This document shows, piece by piece, positions 12,065 to 24,684 of a stretch of 64,000 bases of DNA. Below the pieces are notes generated by a model. The model was not told the origin of the DNA and did no database searches. It was given only the letters and a program-made list of their open reading frames with translations. The position numbers and the translations under genes are program-made. Source of the DNA: Diadema setosum (Eukaryota > Echinodermata > Echinoidea > Diadematoida > Diadematidae); NCBI GenBank assembly GCA_033980235.1, contig CM067059.1:25333922-25397921 (forward strand), read 5' to 3'. Position 1 is the stretch's first letter; every line of letters begins with the position of its first letter.

Positions 12065-13868
12065 CAGACAGAGAGAAATAGATGACAGAGGGGAGGCTGA
12101 AAGCTTTGTGAAAAGCCACCAATTACACTCTTTCCTCTCTCCATTGTACTTTGAGTGTCCAACTGCTGAAAGTGCCAAGACCCAACGTAGGGTGGTAGTA
12201 ACCATCAAGAGCATCAGATCAACTGTAAGAACAGTATTCTGAATGTGTGACTTCCCTGGTGGCTTTCACACCTGAAATCCAGACTCTTTTAGAAAAAAAT
12301 GTTTTTCAACTCTTTTTTTTTTTCTGCCATTAAACTTTATACTATCTTTGTCAGAAATTTACAGATCAATCATGTCAAGAATTTGCCTACAACTAATATT
12401 TTTATCATGTGGAGGGAACCTTCAATAGATTGCAATCTCAGTTTTCCAAGCACTGGGAAGGTAATCATGCATGACATAGCTTGTCTGGAAAAAAAAAGAA
12501 TGTAAAGAGCTGACTGCCCCTTGGAAGGGGGGAAGGTAATTACTGTGGTAGACATATTTGGGCAATATATTGCATTCCCTTTTATTTGCTGTGTGTGTCT
12601 GCAGTACCACGTATGATCATTTTCATATGCACGCTACCAATTTAGGAGAGAAGAGTGGATTCAACATGCAATGCATCGCGCACTTTGAAAAGTGACCAAT
12701 CATGTAAGATGGTTTTATGGGGTGTTCACACTCTGCAGAGAGAATAGATGTGCAAAGAAAAAAAATGTGAGACAAGCTTATTTGCCACATAAGGTTTTCA
12801 CTCTCCTCAGTACAGCTGTGGCTGTTGCCATACTATATCTCCATGGCAACAGTGACATTCTTGCAAATGAGCTGATAGAGACTTCTTTGGCCGTTTCTCC
12901 TGACTTTTTGTGTATGTGCTTGAGGTATGTGTATGGGAAGGAACTAGACACAAGAATGTTATTGTTGTGCAGAATTTGCAAGTTGTGCGTCCACCTTTCC
13001 AATGTGATTTTTAGCTGTATTTTTGTGGCAGACTGTGTTCATATTCATTTCAGCCGTATGATTGTTTTTGACACGGATAGTTTTTATGCATTATTTGAAG
13101 GGGTAGTGCTATTGCTTTCACACTTTGGTGCTTACATCCAAGTTTTTGTTTGGATGTATATTTGTTTTTTTAGTACAGCCCTCACTCCACATGCAGAGAT
13201 TTGTGACACACAGGCAAACTTTGCAACAATATCATGTAAGAATTGCAAATCCATCCACAGAATGACTGGATACTGATCATAAGGCCATGCTCGATATACA
13301 CATCAAGTGTTTGTATTTCATTAAAGCAGTTAGAAAAATCTGAAGAGTTTTATTGCAGAATGAGCTAAGCACCACTTTTAAACATTTCAAAGTAAATCCA
13401 TCATCAGACAGAGCAAAACAGAACCTCCCCAGTAATACCTCACTTGTAACATAACAAGGAATATTTTAGAATTTATGATTAAGAATATCCCATATTTTCT
13501 TATTATTTTCTATGTTTTTTAGCAGCTTTAATCACAAATATCTCAATTTAACAAGAATGGAGTTAGCTCTTTTTTGATAAAACTCTTCATATATAGGAAT
13601 GACACCATTTACTATGTGAAGATACACTGGTGTATAAGACATGTAGAAATTCCCAACTTTTTTTTATCAGCCGTTATAGCAATTACATAATTTGTTCTGG
13701 CTTTGTTTGCCAACCAGAATTTATTTCATTGTTTAGGCTGATGTCATATCCAGGGTCATACAGATATGTTTATTTTGAGATCAAAAGTTGAAGGTCAAGG
13801 TCAAATTCGTACAATTTCACAATTTCCCCCATATCTATGCAATGCCTGAAGATATTTTCTTCAAACTT

Positions 13869-14456
13869 AAGCCCTGTTTTAACAGACCTTACCAACGTCC
13901 AGAGAACAAAACACTTCGCCTTGGGCAATAAAACTACAGAAGAGAGTACTGGGTAACGTTTTAACAGACACACACCGAAAGCCTTTGCTGGGTATTTTTC
14001 CACAAAGGGAGTGTGTCCACTGATGCGACTACCCTGCCCACCAGCCAGCACCGCCTATTGTTTTTGGATTGGGCACATACAAAACGTGGTTACAATCACT
14101 GATCTCAACTACATAGAGATCAGTGGTGACAATCCATTCACATTATCAGTGTGTGGTGTGTCAGTCATTCTCTGTCCACAATGTTGCGCATGCATGTTGA
14201 GTGTATCAGAGGAATATTACTTCGGTTGCATTGTAGTAGAAGGGTTGTCGGTGTAATATTGTGGTAAGGCCAGGGTAATGCTGGGGTAATTACCCTAGCT
14301 GGCTAGGGTAGAATTTGGCAGAAGTTACCGTGACAATGTCCAAGCAACATTTTGCGGGGACTGTTTTAACAGGCAGGATAAAACAAGGTTACCTTGATGC
14401 TACCCAGACGATGTCACGGTAACTCTAGTTTGAAATGCTCTGTTAAAATGGGGCTT
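13869..14456. mobile_element. TIR element, family C, copy 1
   Basis: 588 bases with 17-base ends AAGCCCTGTTTTAACAG and CTGTTAAAATGGGGCTT. A second, diverged copy is at 42833-43288, sharing TGGGCAATAAAACTACAG and AGGGTAGAATTTGGCA. An extra internal GTTTTAACAGACAC suggests duplicated subterminal ends. Non-coding. Confidence 0.75.
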
Positions 14457-14599
14457 TATTGTATATAAGTTTACCAGATAAGAATTCCTTAGGAAAGTGT
14501 TGGGCCATGGTATCAAAGGTCAAGTGAAAATACTAAATTTTCATTTTTTTTCCCCTTCTTATTTCGGAAATGGCTCAAGGTATCTTCATAAAACGTAGT

Positions 14600-14857
14600 A
14601 CATATCGTCGCTGGGGCGACAAGACCTTGTATCTACAAAATGTCAAATGTTCAGGAGAGCCAAAAAACATGGCGGCCAAAGCACTATAGCAAATGGGATA
14701 GCCTTTCCTTTGACATGCTGTGGTGGCTTCATTTTTGGAGTAAGACAGTTGGGATTTGGACAGGACATCACTTAACCCATTATTTGACTATTAATCCATA
14801 AAAGTCATTTTCTCCAAAATTACAGATACAAGGTCTTGTCACCCCAGCGACGATATG
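14600..14857. mobile_element. TIR element, family D, full copy
   Basis: 258 bases. It opens ACATATCGTCGCTGGGGCGA followed by CAAGACCTTGTATCT and closes with the complement (AGATACAAGGTCTTGTCACC then CCAGCGACGATATGT). The 35-base ends are nearly perfect. Other copies are at 21454-21701 (opposite internal orientation) and 55969-56104 (right half only). Conserved interior: ACATGGCGGCCAAAGCAC and CATGCTGTGGTGGCTTCATT. Confidence 0.82.
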
Positions 14858-17800
14858 TATGTAATGCCTGACAGTGATTCCCTAGGGATTTTTTTTTTTT
14901 GGTCATTGGGTCAAAGGTCAGAGTAAGATGCTGAAATTCTACTATTTAATGCTAAATTATACTTTTTCTCAAACGCATTTTGAATCACCTTTTATATGGC
15001 GATTCAAGTCAGCATTTCTAACCGCATTTGAAAACATGGTTGCATATATCTACCACCTGAAAATGCCTCAAACACGTCCAGTATCATGATTTTGCTTCCG
15101 AAATTTTTTAGATAAATGCACCCATAGTTCAATTTGTTGCCCAGCCTTGTGGATAAATATAAATGCCCATCTTGTGCTAATACTATTCATTATGTGGGGG
15201 AAAAAAAAAATTCTTTCTGCAAAATAGCATTTCCTATTTCCGATTCTTGCACGGCAGGCTACAAGACTGGGTGTAGAATATTCCAGAAATGCATCCTGCT
15301 GAATGCAGGATTGCTCTGAAATAAACCGGTCTAGAAATATTTCAGAAGTCCATTATTCAATTTAAGGAATACAGTTCCCTGAACAGATTTTGATATGCCG
15401 AACCTTTCCCATCGTAGCAAAGTGTCGAAGATGGTTATTACCGCACTTTTGAGTAGAGCTTGTAAAGAAACCAAGAAATTGATTGTTATATCATACTGAT
15501 ATTGTACCTGACAAGATGTGGTTATGTAGTTAAGTGTCTATCCTATGAAGGGGGAGGGGTAGAAAAGATGGGCATGATTCCAAGTTGTGATTATAAATTG
15601 GTCTTCCAAAATAACCATGAAGAGGTGTTGGCGCAAACATGGCAACATGTCGCTGACCATGTGGTGTTCAGTTGTGTGGCAGGATATAACCTAACATCTG
15701 TGTACAAATTGCTATGCTGCACATTGCAGGAAGTATGCATGTGTGATAACACTGTCATTTGTGCATTCAGGATATCATTGGCATCCAATGTACAATTGTA
15801 TAATACATTGTAAATCTGAGTGCATTTTCTATGCGCTGATAATGAAATTGGAATGCACTCTTCTTACATACAGATTGAAAATTTACTTTTCGGAAATGAG
15901 AGTTCTTAAATCAGGTCTTATTCTGTGTAAAGCCATTGTTCTTTTCCAGCTAGAAACAATGCGCCACTCGTGTTGGCGAGTTGTATTCTGTATCCATGTG
16001 ACCTCAACAGAAAAAAAAAAAAAATTGTCCCCACGATTGAGATATTTTCATGTAAAGATATATCTGTTATATATTTTCTAACCTATGGTTTCATTATCAC
16101 ATATGTTATTCCCAATCTAAACCACTCAAACTGTCTTCATGTAGAATTCTGTGCAAGCTTCTATGGTTCGGAAGCAAGGGGGAATGATGTTACTGCAACC
16201 GCTGATGGGGGTTTTCGTTAAGGTACCCCACCATTAGCTCTGGGGCAGGTCCCCAAACCACCCCTGCACTATGCTCCACTTGCATCATTAAAAAGTTTTG
16301 TATGCTTGGTGTTGTATATTGGTTATTGTATAGTTAATGGATCTGGTGTACTTGCAACATATTTAAGAGACCTTTTTTTTTTTTTTTTTTCAGTACCATG
16401 TGAATTTTAGTCAACAAGGCAGTCAAGCAAAAGTTTTATAGAGTATTTTTTTTTTTAACTTTCAACTGTTACTAAAAGAAAATTTGGAGGGTTTGCAGAC
16501 TTTCCTTATACATGTGTCACACTGTAGACTGACCATCAATCTTTGCTTCACTTTACGCTCATCCAGTGGCTCCAAAAGAAGAATAGTTGCTAACCCTCAC
16601 TGTTTTTTTCTTTTTAACAATGAAAAGGCATGTTTACATAAATAGCATCAAATTGTAAATTAGCTCAGTTAAATCATCGTCTGTATGATTAAAGGAAATC
16701 ATAATCATGATTCAGAAAAAAAAAAAAAAAACAAACCTGCAGTCTCAAGTCTTAAGGAGTGCTAGATTCAAGCAAGAGGGAGGTTTTTCAAAATTCCAAT
16801 CAAATAAGTCAAATGATGTTTTTGTTTTCACTGTGAACATTTTATATTGAGTATTCTACATGTGTTAGGTATGCTCCTGTGAGTTTGACTCAGTTGATTG
16901 GAAATGAAGGCCATCAAGTGAACTGTAGTTTTACTCACAGTGAAAAGCAGCACACAAACATGAAGCTAGTTAAAGGTATAATTTCCTTTGAATGCACATA
17001 CAAATGCTTCTTGCTGTAGCCTTTACTTTGAAGTTGGGTAGAATGTTGCTGTTCACTCTTTAGCTTTGTGATGTATCAGAGAGCCAAAGTAGATATCCTT
17101 TTTAAAAACTTGTTTGCCTCATTTAAGCAGACTGCATGGATGCCTGATTTTCAGCCAGAGCACAAAAAGCCACCCACTCAAGATCAAAGTACATGAAAGA
17201 CTTTGTGGTTGTACATGTATTTCATTCTGTGCTACATTTCTACAAATGGCTTCCTAGTAAAGCACAATGAATTCCCCCCCCCCCCTGTCAATTTCGCATG
17301 TAGGAATGCTCTATAAGAAGGAAGTTTGACATGTTTGTGGAGGAAGAGAGAATAGTGTTCTGTGAACATAGACATTTTTTTCAACTGAAACAAGTGCTCT
17401 GCCAGTCATGGAGTCACACACAGAAAAAAAAACAAAACAAAGCGGTAACAGCAACAACCAGTCGTTATGTGGTGTTGGAGTATGTCAATGAAATGCAATG
17501 TTTTTGGTTTTCTGAGGTCTGTGTTCGCTTTTGGGGCCCTTTTCCTTTGAGGCAAAATTTAAGTCCTCCATAGCACTTTCCTTGTTCCACTCTCCCCGAT
17601 CCAGCTTGTTGTTGATAAATGGTATCCTCAGGCTGCCTCGGGGCTGAGAACTATCAGGTACTTCTGAGAATCTTCAGAAGAGCTGCAATCACACAAATGT
17701 AAATTGGTGAGGTTTCTACGATAGCTACATATTACATATACAGCTGTAGAAGGTATCACCATCACTACTTAGACCACACTTTGTATGTCAATAATGAATG

Positions 17801-18083
17801 GAATTTTTTGTACATGTATTAAATGGTCAAGACAACTCATTATTTCACCACACTGTCTCCGAGTGTTCAATGGACAGTTGTGTTTACATGTTTGTGCGAG
17901 AAGAGGGAGTTGAGAGAACAGAGATATATGCACAAGTGAAGGGTGTGATTGGATTGGATTAGCACACTGCACTGTTAACACATCAGGCACGGTTCACAAA
18001 AAAACACTGACTTGCTGAATAGGGAAATAAAAATGTATTTCATATAGTTGTTGGTTTATATATCCCGATATAGAAAGAAACCT

Positions 18084-18202
18084 GGGCCCTGTTTTATGTA
18101 GAGTTATAATTGATTGTATAGTTGATTTCTATGGTAAGTCTATGGCAGCCTGTGTGGTCAGGAAATTTATAATCCATTATATCTTTTGATAAAACGGGGC
18201 CC
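18084..18202. mobile_element. TIR element, family E, copy 1
   Basis: 119 bases with ends GGGCCCTGTTTTAT and ATAAAACGGGGCCC. The second copy at 27636-27757 shares AAGTCTATGGCAGCCTGTGT and ends ATAAAACAGGGCTC. Confidence 0.8.
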
Positions 18203-18977
18203 TGATATATCAAAGTAATTTTCATGGTCCTAATGTCCTTGTTCCAGCAGGGTTCCTTCTCACTTTGTAAAAGGCAGGCAGCAGAGATCCTGACAAAATC
18301 CAATTCCTGTAGTGCTCTGGGGTGTCATTTTCCAGCTATTGTGTACATTGTACTGTTACCAGTTATTCAGCCTGCTTATAGCTGCAATTTTTGCAGCACT
18401 GACAATATGAACAAATATGTGAAACTTAAAAATGTTACACTGTTTTGTACATGACTGAACATGTACAATATAAAGTTTCATTATATATTGTAGTGTAGGA
18501 CATTTTGGTAGTGCATTAAAATTGCAAACTCTTGCCCGCTTGGTTTTCAATGTGTAATACGAGAGCGTATGCAATGAAATGCATAAACCAATGTATTGAT
18601 TTACCATAGGCTACTGTACTAATGCAATAGTACACTATATTTTCTCTCGCCCGTTTTGCGAATGTGTGTATGGTTGCTAAGTGTGCAAACTCTGACACAC
18701 GACAAGCACCCAAACTTTTGCTACATATTGCAAGTAACAACATAGTGCAGAGCCTTCTGCAAATTTTAGTATTAACTGCTTTGCAGCTCTTTATGCCTTT
18801 CTCTACAGGTCATATGTAATTATTTAAAAAGATTATATTGGATGGCTTTAATTCATGGAATATCAGGGGATATTGCACTCATTATGGCCAATATTGCACT
18901 TGATTCACGCAATATCGATCTGGACCCGTGCAATAGTCTCTATTATTACCTATACGAGGTAGTTTTGCGAGGCAATT

Positions 18978-19037
18978 GCAGTTGTTATTTTGCACGGTCA
19001 AAGGTCAGCAGTTGTTATTTTGCAGGGTCAAAGGTCA
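18978..19037. repeat. Two-copy 30-base tandem repeat with AGGTCA sites
   Basis: Unit GCAGTTGTTATTTTGCACGG plus TCAAAGGTCA, repeated once with one change. Each unit contains GGTCAAAGGTCA, close to a DR1 nuclear-receptor element. A preceding stretch (18860-18935) repeats GCAATAT/ATATTGCAC. Confidence 0.75.
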
Positions 19038-19566
19038 GCAGTCAATATTCGTTTGTCTTTTGCCTCTGCCAGTTTTTGCCATTCACTTAACACAGGGAGG
19101 TGGGAAGAGAAAGAGTGGTACATTGTATTTCTCTCCCCGCCTCCCTGCTTTAACATTCCGATCGACCAGGAAAAGAAAACATTCCAGGACGTCACTGCGT
19201 GTTGGTTACACGCACCGCAGAAGAACGCCGATAAATCAACTTGTACAAGGTCGACCACTTCCAGCAGCACTACGCGTCAAACAATGACTAGTCCATTTGT
19301 GCTCAATAATTGCACAGAGACCATCAGTTTTACAACTCTCCAAATTTAAACAGAAGTAAAAATAAAGTGTAAAAGCGTTCAGATGTTTGAAGTTCCCCTG
19401 TTGCAACTACATATGTATCTTTGAAGTTGGAGTTGAGTGATATACATTGATGAACAATTTTTCAATTATTTGATATGTGGATGATCTACAGGTAGTCAAA
19501 TGTGGCTTGATCTATATCATAGTGTATAGCCGTATTCACATATTTTCCTGATAGGTAATAATTATG

Positions 19567-19702
19567 ATATTGACTGGCCTTGAGGGAGATACCAGATAAA
19601 TATTGCCCGCACTGAAAGAATATTGCCCTCGTCTTCGACTCGGGCAATATTCTTTCAGTTTGGGCAATATTTTCTGGTATCTCCCTCTAGGCCAGTCAAT
19701 AT
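19567..19702. mobile_element. Short hairpin MITE
   Basis: Two arms of about 63 bases (19567-19629 and 19640-19702) with a 10-base spacer. Ends ATATTGACTGGCC and GGCCAGTCAATAT; inner pairs GGGAGATACCAG/CTGGTATCTCCC and CTGAAAGAATATTGCC/GGCAATATTCTTTCAG. Transcripts would fold into one long hairpin. Confidence 0.8.
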
Positions 19703-19800
19703 TATATAAGTTTCGCATTCATTGCCATCCAATATAATTTAATTATTCACCAAAAGAAAGTATCAGAATCAAGAAGACAGAAAGACAGAGAAAGAGTCAG

Positions 19801-19810
19801 AGAGAGAGAG

Positions 19811-19841
<31 letters not shown>
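19801..19841. repeat. GA/GT microsatellite
   Basis: A short (GA)n run passing into (GT)n. Simple sequence repeat. Confidence 0.9.
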
Positions 19842-19847
<6 letters not shown>

Positions 19848-20772
19848 CAGAGGAAGGGAAAGACATCACTTCTACAATCACACAACCAATGAAAAAGGTG
19901 AAAAATACAAGCTGACCCAAGTTTGCTTTTTATGGTATATTACATTTTCACAATATAGCAGTTTGGGGCTTTCTCTACAAAGTAAATGATTAACTTTTTG
20001 ACAATTAGGAGTACTGAGATATTATCAGTCAATGAATCAATCAAAGTACCAATCAAATCAACCAAAGTGTAGTTACTTTTCTAAAATTTCCATAAGCAGA
20101 AATTCTCTGAAATCAGGTTGCGATAGAAACTGGAGATGAGCACTTGTTACATCACAGCTCTATCATTAAAATGGAGCAGAAAAATAAGCAGCCTTCTTTA
20201 CCACTCGGAGTTAAATTTTACCTGAAGGAAAATAAAACAGTGCCAACTTTACATGTATCTAAAGTATCACATTGCTATCCAAGTACTTTGTGCATTTCCT
20301 TCAGATAAACAGAGTTAGAAAAGAAAAGTTTTGACAAATTTAGAATTTAAGAGTTGCAGGAGTACATGCGCATAAACAAAAAGGGAAATCCACTTATTTC
20401 CTGTGCTTCCACACTTCAAGGCAAAATACATTGTATTACTGTAAACATACAAATTTTCCCACATTTCACGCTACTCTTGGCATGTGCAAATTCTAAAACT
20501 CGCGAAAATATCTTGACAATTTTCTCTGCAGATTTTGGATGATTTTGAATGGGTTGACAATTGGGCAGCATGAATTCAAGAACCAGCGAATATGTTTTTG
20601 AGCCAATCAGTGGGAAAAATTAATTGTGGGAAAATATGGACGTTTACCGTATTACTTGATCTTCACAAGACTTTTTTCTTTCTTTCTACAACCCAGCACC
20701 ACTTCATTCTGAAATACCTGTACACTGTACTAACGCACTGGGCATTGCCAAAACATACTTTGCTTACTTACC

Positions 20773-21006
20773 CAATAGACCGGTTCTGTAAGATATTCAG
20801 ATTTTATCCCTACTTTGGTCACAAAAGTTGCCCGTAACAACCACAAAGCTTGCCTAGGCTTGCCCTACCTAGCAACAAGAAAGTGAATTCCTGCCTATGG
20901 AACTTAATGGGAGGGAGCCAGTGAACAAAATGCTTCATTACTAGGCTGTAGGAAAAAAAAAATGTACATAGACTGCAATACAGTACATAACAGGAACGGT
21001 CTATTG
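20773..21006. mobile_element. TIR element, AATAGACCGG family
   Basis: Ends CAATAGACCGGTTCTG and CAGGAACGGTCTATTG form imperfect 16-base terminal inverted repeats around 234 bases. Non-coding interior. Confidence 0.6.
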
Positions 21007-21453
21007 ACTACTTGGGGTAAGGGCTCAATCCCCAAATGTATCTACCGAATGAATGTGCTTTACATTGTTTTTTTCTAATAAATCGATAGAAAAAGAGTCT
21101 GAAAGTATCTAAGCGAGAAGCAAACTGTATACATATTTTGGTAACATATTGATTCCCCACATATTCCCTACTCAATTTGAGATTGAGGTAATCTTTGTCA
21201 TGCAAAAACGTCAAGACAACATTCACATAAATGTCTCATACTTTGTTTCACCCACATGACGGGGGGAGGGGAGCTTGTATGGTTCCTCTCCTACGTAATC
21301 TTGAAAAATATGTACAGCACTTTCCTTCTTTTGGATTTTAGAAAAATATATCCCCTTTACAACTTATAATTTGTGATCTAATTTTGCTCTACGTGCACAG
21401 ACACTGATGACATAGAGACAAGAGGAAGAATCTCTACAGGATAAATTCGCAGA

Positions 21454-21701
21454 GCATATCGTCGCTAGGGTGACAAGACCTTGTATCTGCAATTTTGATG
21501 AAATTGACTTTTTTGGATTAATGATCAAATAATAGGTTAAGTGATGTCCTGTCCAAATCCCAACTGTCTTACTCCAAAAATGAAGCCACCATGGCATGTC
21601 AAAGGAAAGGCTACCCCATTTGTCACAGTGCTTTGGCCGCCATGTTTTTTGGCTCTCCTGAACATTTGACATTTTGTAGATACAAGGTCTTGTCACCCCA
21701 G
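21454..21701. mobile_element. TIR element, family D, inverted copy
   Basis: Internal sequence (ACCATGGCATGTCAAAGG, GCTTTGGCCGCCATG) is the reverse complement of the copy at 14600-14857. The left end is intact (GCATATCGTCGCTAGGGTGA); the right end stops at TGTCACCCCAG, so about 11 terminal bases are lost. Confidence 0.78.
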
Positions 21702-22660
21702 ATACCAGCTGTGGATTTTTTGTTTTGATTTGTTTTGTTTTGTTTTTAAGGTAAAAATCATCTTCGATGACTCAGTGATCCCCTTAAGATATGGCAATAA
21801 TCTGAACAAATTTCATACATGCGGACAATCATACTTCAGAGACAAAGGTGAAAAGTTCTAGTACAACTTATCGAATTCATCCTGTGTAACAAAACTTAGG
21901 ATTTGAAAAGAACCAATTGTGCAATGTGCTTTTTACATTGCAATTTTTTTTTTTAAAGATATCCACTACCATAAAATTAGTAATCAGTCATTGTAACACA
22001 TTTCCTTGAGTCAAACATGCTTTTGCATTATACACCATCAAAGATATCCACCACCATACAATCAGTTATTGTATATGCCATCTATTTTGCAAATTGAGAC
22101 TTGTAAGGCAATCTCACATCAGGTTCAATTCACAATTGAGAACCTTGTTGATGGAATAAAGAAAAGAATTGTATCCCTCTCTCAGAAAAAAGCTAGCAAT
22201 CTCTCACTTTTGAGAGGATATATATACAATGCATTTATGTTATGGAAGGCAATATCTTTCTGAAAGAGGCAAGTCAAGATCTCTTTCACAATGCTAGAAA
22301 AGTGAAAATATGACGATTTTCTTTGCATTTTCTTATTACTGTTGTCCACACATAGTCTTCTCATTTAGCAATGGTGGCAACAAAACTAAACTTCTGACAA
22401 ATTGTCTGATTTTGCTAAATTTTCACCGGTGTGTTCTACTAATCATGCTGCATGCACTCCATCCACACACACATATCTGGGTTTCATTCTCCTTGACTAT
22501 GAAGAGCCAGATTTCAACAGTTTGAGTGTGTGTATGTGTGTGTGTGGGTCCATTCGCTTGTCTGTGTGTCTGTGCCCTATCACATACGACCTGATGACAT
22601 ACAATGCTCATTATGATGTTATGTACACCATTCCCTGTAGACACTACAGGCAATGTTTCT

Positions 22661-23105
22661 CAATAGACCAGTTCGTAATTCCACTTTGCGCATGAGCAGA
22701 AAAAGGTCATTTGTACCAACAGGCATTTTGGTTTATTAATTCACCGAGATAAGCATCTGTAATGTGATGATTATTCATGTGATCCTTATCTAAACAGTGC
22801 TTGCCAGCACATCCACCTGACAGCAAGCCTGGTATTTGGCAATATCAAAAGAAAAAGGTTGTTATTGCATTCAATACGAAACAATGAATTAGATGCCTGC
22901 TAAAGTGTCAACTGACGGACTATTCTGGTCACCTGGTCTAAACACAAGTTCATACTTTGTTTGAACACGAATTCCATAAATTGTTATGTTGGGCAGCTTA
23001 TGCATTATACTGCTTTGAAAACGAGTGGTGTGCCTAACCAACTAAGAAAAAATAAAGGTCATTTGTACCAAGGTGTACGTGAGCTAATTACGAACTGGCT
23101 TATTG
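22661..23105. mobile_element. TIR element, ACCAGTTCGTAATT family
   Basis: Ends CAATAGACCAGTTCGTAATT and AATTACGAACTGGCTTATTG are about 20-base inverted repeats. AAGGTCATTTGTACCAA occurs near both ends in direct orientation. 445 bases, non-coding. Confidence 0.65.
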
Positions 23106-23929
23106 CTCAACACGACAGCAAAGGCAAAGAATTGACCAATGCTCATTACCCAATTCCTAATTTCACAAAGCTTTACTCCAGGCAGAACTCTCAGCAAATT
23201 CCAATGAAATTCTTTGTTTGGAAGTAGGAAATCAACAGGAAACATGCACTACAATCTTACTCTTTGTAAAGCTCAGCATTCTTCCTCAGCCATCTAAAAG
23301 CTACAAAATAATCACAAGGATGACCTGTAAGATAACTACCAATAAATTTACTCCACTTTAACCACCATTCAAGTGTCTTGGCAATAACAAATACTACCTT
23401 CCTTCATAACATACTATGAAATAGAAGAATCCAAAATTCTCATATAAATTGATGCAAATATCATAGCAAAATACTTTGCAAAAAAGCTTGCAATGATCAA
23501 TGCAATCAACAGACATGATTTCACCCGTGGCATTTCCACAAAAGAGTGTTTCTTCAGTGTGCATTAGACTAAATAGATATATATCTCTATCAGGAAACAA
23601 CAGCACATTTAATCTGACATATCTCTTTTTCTAGTCACATCACAAATGTTTCCCTCGAGCACGTAGCATTCTCATCATCACAAGCAAAACATACAATTAC
23701 CGTTTGTGGGGGCTTGTGAATGAGAAAAAAAAAAGCAGCAAAAATGAAACAAATGAATGCTGGTACATTTCTTAATTTTGGTGCGCTGGTGCGCTGGTCT
23801 ATTTTCCTAACAAACGCAAATCACAACAGGACACAGCCTTCAGGCCGGTGGGTACAGACTAACTAGTCCCTTAACTGGGGCCACTCAAATAGGGACAAGC
23901 ACCAGTTAATCTGTCTGCATACTGTACGA

Positions 23930-24120
23930 GCTGAAATTTTCGCGGTGGTTCTATTTTCGCGAATTTCGCGAATCGCCTTTGAACCGCGAAAATAACAACA
24001 CACGAAAATATCAACGCACGAATAAGTGAGTTCAGTTAGACCCTCGCAACCGCGAAATTAACAACACACGAAAATGTCCTCCAAGTAACAGTTCGCAAAA
24101 ATTTCAACTCACACAGTACA
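23930..24120. mobile_element. TTTTCGCG MITE, family F, copy 1
   Basis: Opens TACTGTACGAGCTGAAATTT then TCGCG and closes TTTCAACTCACACAGTACA. The interior is packed with TTTCGCG and CGCGAAAATAACAACACACG. A close copy is at 47522-47710 in opposite orientation (shared AACTGAACT/AGTTCAGTT and CGCGGTTGCGAGGGTCTAAC). A cousin is at 40004-40216. Confidence 0.78.
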
Positions 24121-24597
24121 TAATTATTATGCAATGTTGACTAGTACTCAGATGTCAACTGCTGTTCACTTGCATTGTTGTTGGTTTGCATAAGTGTGCA
24201 ATTATTTTTGCCCACTGTGACGAGTGCCTCTTGTGTGTGCATGTCCAATGAAGAAAATAAGCTACAGATGCTGGACTTACAGCTTACATTGCAATAATGT
24301 CTTCATCTGTGCAGCTGGTGTCCTAGACCAGTAAAATACTCTCTAGCCTAACATGGCACATGTACACTCCTGTACCACACTCCATGTGAACACAAAGACT
24401 TCACAGCATGAAAGCTGTTTTCAAATACTTCTTGCAATAGCTGCAACCACTCCACAATACATAGGCAATCTTGAAAACGACTACGCTTGGTTGTGTTAGC
24501 TCTGCTGGAACCTCCGAAACGTAACTATAGCAGTGAGGATCTCATACAGCAGGGCTTCTGTAGACCGTACCTTCACCTAGCTGTATCGATGGTCGCA

Positions 24598-24684
24598 TCA
24601 GACAAATGGTTTGTTGTGGCGCTGCTTTCTCTTGGCAAGTGCTGCTTGTCGCTTCTGCTCAATCTCTTGCTGACTGCAGAATCT
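24598..24684 (-). CDS. ETAA1: ETAA1 last coding exon (RPA32-binding helix)
   Basis: 28 codons and TGA after acceptor ACTTACAG. CSQQEIEQKRQAALAKRKQR is the consensus shared by RPA32-binding helices of ETAA1, SMARCAL1, TIPIN and XPA. Its short length hides it from ORF finding, but phase and motif agree. Confidence 0.86.
   Translation of the reverse strand, partial: RFCSQQEIEQKRQAALAKRKQRHNKPFV

Larger units (their letters stand above)
12065..24597. other. Convergent intergenic region with both 3' UTRs
   Basis: This lies between the FBXO28 stop and the ETAA1 stop. The first part must be FBXO28 3' UTR; no canonical AATAAA stands out close to the stop, so its end is unresolved. An open frame at 12692-13276 (194 codons) has no family similarity. 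From about 13869 the region is mostly repeats: TIR elements at 13869-14456, 14600-14857, 18084-18202, 19567-19702, 20773-21006, 21454-21701, 22661-23105 and 23930-24120. Segments 14900-18080 and 23110-23920 hold only homopolymer runs and AT-rich sequence. Confidence 0.6.

Noticed and set aside
11539..12162. 207-codon minus-strand frame opposite FBXO28 exon 4
   Set aside because: Shadow of the GC-rich coiled-coil exon; the + frame has the family similarity and correct splice phase.
12692..13276. 194-codon open frame downstream of FBXO28
   Set aside because: It lies in the presumed 3' UTR region, is Cys/Phe/Val-rich as expected of AT-rich random frames, and shows no family motif.
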